In this document: positions 16,918 to 19,767 of the stretch, piece after piece
Layout of the letters: each line of letters starts with the position of its first letter
How positions within the stretch are numbered: position 1 is the stretch's first letter
Assembly: GCA_002347185.1 (NCBI GenBank)
Contig: DDXK01000020.1
Location: forward strand, 768 to 20,534
From: Desulfobulbaceae bacterium UBA2262
Lineage (GTDB): Bacteria; Desulfobacterota; Desulfobulbia; Desulfobulbales; Desulfurivibrionaceae
Direction of reading: 5' to 3'
DNA length: 19,767 nt
The notes under the pieces: generated by a model
What the model saw: only the letters and a program-made list of their open reading frames with translations
What the model was told of the DNA's origin: nothing
Databases searched by the model: none
Program-made: the position numbers and the translations under genes

Positions 16918-17876
16918 GCAGCCTCATTCACCGCACGATAGACAATCCGCTTGACCTCTTCCAGGGTGCCGTCGACCGTGCCACCGGCAGCGTTGTGGTG
17001 TCCGCCGCCGCCAAAGGCCTGGGCCAGGGTGGCCACGTTGACCGCTCCCTTGGAACGGAAGCCGACCTTGAATTTGCGTTCTTCCAACTGACGAAGGAAG
17101 ATCGCCACCTCCACCCCGGCCACTGAGCGGGGGTAATTGACAAATCCATCGGTCAACTCGGCGTTGGCACCGGTTGTGGCGTACATATCCAGGGTCACCA
17201 CCAGTGAGGCGGCCTGCCCGTTGCGAATAAACTCCAGGGTTGGCAGGGCCATGGCCAACAGTTCCAGCCGTTTGCGGGGCTGGCTTTCGTAAAGCTTTTC
17301 AGAAACCGTCCAGGCGTTCAGTCCACCCTGTTCCACCAGCTCACCGGCTGCCTCAAAGGCCTCACGGTTGGCGTTGGAGTAGCGGAAGGAGCCGGTATCG
17401 GTCAGTACCGCCACGTAGAGACAGAGGGCGGTATCATAGTCAGCGGTAAAACCGAACGCTTTGGCAATCCGCCAGACTAAAAGTCCGGTGGCGGCAGCCT
17501 GTTCATCAATCAGATTGAGACTGCCAAACTGTTCGCAGGTCAGGTGATGGTCAAGGTTGATCGTCTGACCAATACGGGTAAAGGCGCCGAACTGCTTGCC
17601 AGCCCGCCGGAACTCGCCCACATCCAGCACAAAGGCCAGGTCAAACGACTGGTCAGGAATGTCTCCGCGTACCAGACCGGCACCTGGCAGAAAGCGGTAC
17701 AGCTCTGGCACCGGATCAGCCAGATGCACGACCACCTGCTTGCCTACGGCACGCAGAAAGGCCGCCATACCAAGCGAGGAGCCGATGGCATCGCCGTCAG
17801 GCCCCTCATGGCTGGTTATCAGAACGCTCCGGCTTTGGCGGATCGCCTCAACTATCTTCTGAATTGTCTCCGTCAT
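16911..17876 (-). CDS. nrnA: DHH-family phosphoesterase, NrnA-like nanoRNase / pAp phosphatase
   Basis: Degrades short oligoribonucleotides (nanoRNA) and/or 3'-phosphoadenosine 5'-phosphate. The 321 residues have the DHH domain with H23-x3-D27-x-D29 (SHEGPDGDAIGSS), VLDVGEF (D85), the name-giving NLDHHLT (D109-H110-H111) and VLTDTGSFRYSN. A C-terminal DHHA1 domain ends with FGGGGHHNAAGGTV, which holds the substrate phosphate. The ATG at 17876 begins MTETIQKIVEAIRQ and lies inside the end of rbfA, an overlap of 29 bases; upstream frame extension would overlap rbfA more. The pairing with rbfA and truB is common and links RNA turnover to ribosome assembly. Confidence 0.92.
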   Translation of the reverse strand: MTETIQKIVEAIRQSRSVLITSHEGPDGDAIGSSLGMAAFLRAVGKQVVVHLADPVPELYRFLPGAGLVRGDIPDQSFDLAFVLDVGEFRRAGKQFGAFTRIGQTINLDHHLTCEQFGSLNLIDEQAAATGLLVWRIAKAFGFTADYDTALCLYVAVLTDTGSFRYSNANREAFEAAGELVEQGGLNAWTVSEKLYESQPRKRLELLAMALPTLEFIRNGQAASLVVTLDMYATTGANAELTDGFVNYPRSVAGVEVAIFLRQLEERKFKVGFRSKGAVNVATLAQAFGGGGHHNAAGGTVDGTLEEVKRIVYRAVNEAAW

Positions 17877-18219
17877 GGCTTGCGCCCACCTCCCGCAGCA
17901 GGGTGTCAATCCGCTGGCCGTACTCCTGAGAATGGTCGTATTTAAACAGAATATCCGGTGTATAGCGCATATTCAGCACCTTGCCGACCTCACGGCGGAT
18001 ATGTCGGGCCGCGCTGTTCAAGCCTGCCTCTGAGCTCGTCTTGGCGGCCTCATCACCGATCACCGAAAAAAAGACCCGTGCCAGATGCAGGTCATCGGTC
18101 ACCTCCACCCCGGTAATGGTGACAAATCCGATGCGGGGGTCGTTCAACCCCCGCATCAGGATGGTGGAGATGGTGGTATGGATGGTCTCTGCGACCTTGT
18201 CGGAACGTTTGTGTTGCAT
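17848..18219 (-). CDS. rbfA: Ribosome-binding factor A
   Basis: Helps late 30S maturation, binding near the 16S 5' helix. The 123-residue, single KH-type protein begins MQHKRSDKVAETIHTTIST and has NDPRIGFVTITGVEVTDDL, ARVFFSV, and the kinked-helix segment NSAARHIRREVGKVLNMR then YTPDILFKYD. The C-terminus is a short acidic/Ser tail. The ATG at 18219 has no good Shine-Dalgarno (only AGGG about 11 bases upstream), so translation may depend on transcript structure of the large inverted repeat just upstream. It overlaps nrnA by 29 bases. Confidence 0.95.
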   Translation of the reverse strand: MQHKRSDKVAETIHTTISTILMRGLNDPRIGFVTITGVEVTDDLHLARVFFSVIGDEAAKTSSEAGLNSAARHIRREVGKVLNMRYTPDILFKYDHSQEYGQRIDTLLREVGASHDGDNSEDS

Positions 18220-18242
18220 GGTTATTTAACCCTATGAGTAAC

Positions 18243-18365
18243 AGAAACGAGGATTTTTTCGATCTGGCTCTGGCAAGCAAGGCATGTTGCGGAGGCGTAC
18301 ACGGTAGTACGCCGCGCAAGACATGCTGAAGATTGACAGGGCCAGGGCGGAAAAAGACCGTTTCT
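18243..18365. repeat. Large imperfect inverted repeat filling the infB-rbfA gap
   Basis: Nested arms pair over 123 bases around a centre near 18303. They are AGAAACG (18243-18249) with CGTTTCT (18359-18365); T-rich 18254-18260 with A-rich 18349-18355; CTGGCTCTG (18264-18272) with CAGGGCCAG (18337-18345, one G-T); CATG (18283-18286) with CATG (18322-18325); TTGCG (18287-18291) with CGCAA (18315-18319); and GGCGTAC (18294-18300) with GTACGCC (18307-18313) around loop ACGGTA. The outer arm reaches into the infB stop codon. Neither strand has a T run after the stem, so it is not a usual terminator. It looks like a REP/MITE-type palindromic element or a long structured RNA. Confidence 0.7.
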
Positions 18366-19767
18366 ACAGTTTGGCTGCTGTTTTTTCCATCTCAAAGGCC
18401 TCGATAATATCGCCGACCTTGATGTCGTTGTAGTTTTCCAACCCCATGCCGCACTCGTAGCCGGAGGCAACATCCTTTACATCATCCTTGAAGCGCCGCA
18501 GGGTTGCCAGCTTGCCCTGGTAGACCACCACGTTGTCGCGCAGCAGGCGGACCTGGGCGTTGCGGACGATCTTGCCGTCCTGGACATAACAGCCGGCCAC
18601 GTTGCCTGCCTTGGGAACCGAGAAGACTTCGCGGATCTCTGCCCGGCCCAGGTACTTCTCCTTGAAGACCGGATCCAGCAGACCTTCCATCGCCTTTTTA
18701 ATGTCATCCACTGCGTCGTAAATCACGTTGTACAGGCGGATATCGACACCTTCCTTCTCTGCCATGGCCTGGGCCTTGACCTCGGGACGGATGTTGAAGC
18801 CGATGATGATGGCATTGGAGGCGGTTGCCAGATTGACGTCGGTCTCGGTAATGGCGCCCACCGCCGTGTGGATCACATTCAGACGGACCGCTTCGGTCGA
18901 CAGCTTGCGCAAGGTTTCGGCCACGGCCTCCACCGAACCCTGTACGTCGGCCTTGACAATCACATTGAGGTCCTTGACCTCGCCCTTCTGAATCTTCTCG
19001 TAGAGTTGCTCCAGGGACATCTTGGCATGCTTGGCCAGCTCGATCTCACGCTGCTTGATCTGGCGCAGGGTGGCAATCTCCTTGGCCTGTTTCTCATCGG
19101 TCATGGACACAAAGATATCACCGGCATCCGGTACGCCGGACAGACCGATCACCTCAACCGGCATGGCCGGTCCAGCTTCGAGCACCCGATCGCCGCGGTC
19201 ATTCTGCATGGCTCGCACCCGACCGGAATGAATGCCGACCACACAGTAGTCACCGGCCCGCAGGGTACCTTCCTGCACCAGCACCGTTGCCACCGGCCCG
19301 CGCCCCTTATCCAGCTTGCCTTCTACGACGGTTCCTTTGGCTGCCTTGTCAGGATTGGCCTTCAGGTCCATCATGTCGGCCTGCAGCAGGATCATCTCCA
19401 ACAGCTCTTCCAAGTTCAGGCGCTGTTTGGCCGAAACCTCAACCATGGTTGTGTCGCCACCCCAATCAGAGGCAACGATCCCGTGTTCAGTCAACTCCTG
19501 CTTGACCTTTTCAGGCCGGGCATCAGGCTTGTCGATCTTGTTGATCGCCACGATAATCGGCACGCCGGCAGCCTTAGAGTGGTTAATCGCCTCTCTGGTC
19601 TGGGGCATCACACCGTCGTCAGCCGCCACTACCAGAACAACGATATCGGTCACCTTGGCGCCCCGGGCCCGCATGGCGGTGAAGGCTTCGTGGCCAGGCG
19701 TATCCAGGAAGGTGATCTTGCGACCATGCAGCTCCACATCGTAGGCGCCGATATGCTGGGTGATGCC
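18364..19767 (-). CDS. infB: Translation initiation factor IF-2, C-terminal part (5' end outside window)
   Basis: The GTPase that places initiator fMet-tRNA on the 30S subunit and promotes subunit joining. 467 residues are visible. The window edge cuts in the G domain: it starts GITQHIGAY (G2), then DTPGHE (visible D22), NKID (76-79, G4) and VEVSAK (G5). Domain II and a C-terminal fMet-tRNA-binding domain follow, with CGMGLENYNDIKVGDIIEAF and the end KTAAKL before TAG. The N-terminal region and P-loop lie beyond 19767. Downstream is rbfA after a gap filled by a large inverted repeat. Confidence 0.97.
   Translation of the reverse strand, partial: GITQHIGAYDVELHGRKITFLDTPGHEAFTAMRARGAKVTDIVVLVVAADDGVMPQTREAINHSKAAGVPIIVAINKIDKPDARPEKVKQELTEHGIVASDWGGDTTMVEVSAKQRLNLEELLEMILLQADMMDLKANPDKAAKGTVVEGKLDKGRGPVATVLVQEGTLRAGDYCVVGIHSGRVRAMQNDRGDRVLEAGPAMPVEVIGLSGVPDAGDIFVSMTDEKQAKEIATLRQIKQREIELAKHAKMSLEQLYEKIQKGEVKDLNVIVKADVQGSVEAVAETLRKLSTEAVRLNVIHTAVGAITETDVNLATASNAIIIGFNIRPEVKAQAMAEKEGVDIRLYNVIYDAVDDIKKAMEGLLDPVFKEKYLGRAEIREVFSVPKAGNVAGCYVQDGKIVRNAQVRLLRDNVVVYQGKLATLRRFKDDVKDVASGYECGMGLENYNDIKVGDIIEAFEMEKTAAKL

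Noticed and set aside
18243..18365. Intrinsic terminator of infB
   Set aside because: The palindrome is long but no T run follows the 3' arm on either strand, so it was recorded as an inverted repeat instead.

Overview
The window looks like chromosomal DNA from a Desulfobacterota / Desulfuromonadales-type (Geobacter- or Desulfobulbus-like) bacterium. This rests on high GC, the order infB-rbfA-nrnA-truB-rpsO-pnp-M16 peptidase-dut, a TIGR03790-type exported protein, and a cobamide module containing a CbiR-like TIM-barrel protein. No tRNA, rRNA, CRISPR array, transposase or phage gene was seen. No stretch over 300 bases lacks a gene; the longest gaps (about 140-180 bases) all hold hairpins or candidate control signals.

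Left part, + strand (1-7979). The 3' end of glnB (PII) is followed at once by glnD (PII uridylyltransferase / uridylyl-removing enzyme). After a 146-base gap with a candidate sigma-54 promoter comes glnN, a type III glutamine synthetase with an unusual cysteine-rich N-terminus. A perfect 18-bp hairpin terminator ends that unit. A TIGR03790-family exported protein and a YihY/BrkB-type membrane protein with a C-terminal winged-helix-like tail follow.

Middle part, - strand (7974-13349). Read from right to left this is one tight unit: M16 zinc protease, dut, a possible 26-codon coupling ORF, a WalJ/YycJ-like metallo-beta-lactamase-fold hydrolase, a CbiR-like cobamide-remodelling candidate, cobT and cobS. 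CbiR, CobT and CobS would together cut, activate and rejoin the lower nucleotide loop of cobamides. The unit converges head-on with yihY, the two stop codons sharing the 6-bp palindrome TCATGA.

Right part, - strand (13389-19767). This is the classic translation/RNA cluster: infB (5' part outside the window), rbfA, nrnA-like DHH phosphoesterase, truB, rpsO and pnp. The rpsO-pnp gap holds three consecutive stem-loops, the last beside the pnp ribosome binding site, as expected for PNPase autoregulation. The infB-rbfA gap is almost wholly a 123-base imperfect inverted repeat that looks like a dispersed palindromic element. Third-position GC seems clearly lower from about the middle of pnp rightward than in the left part; recombination or a chimeric assembly should be considered.
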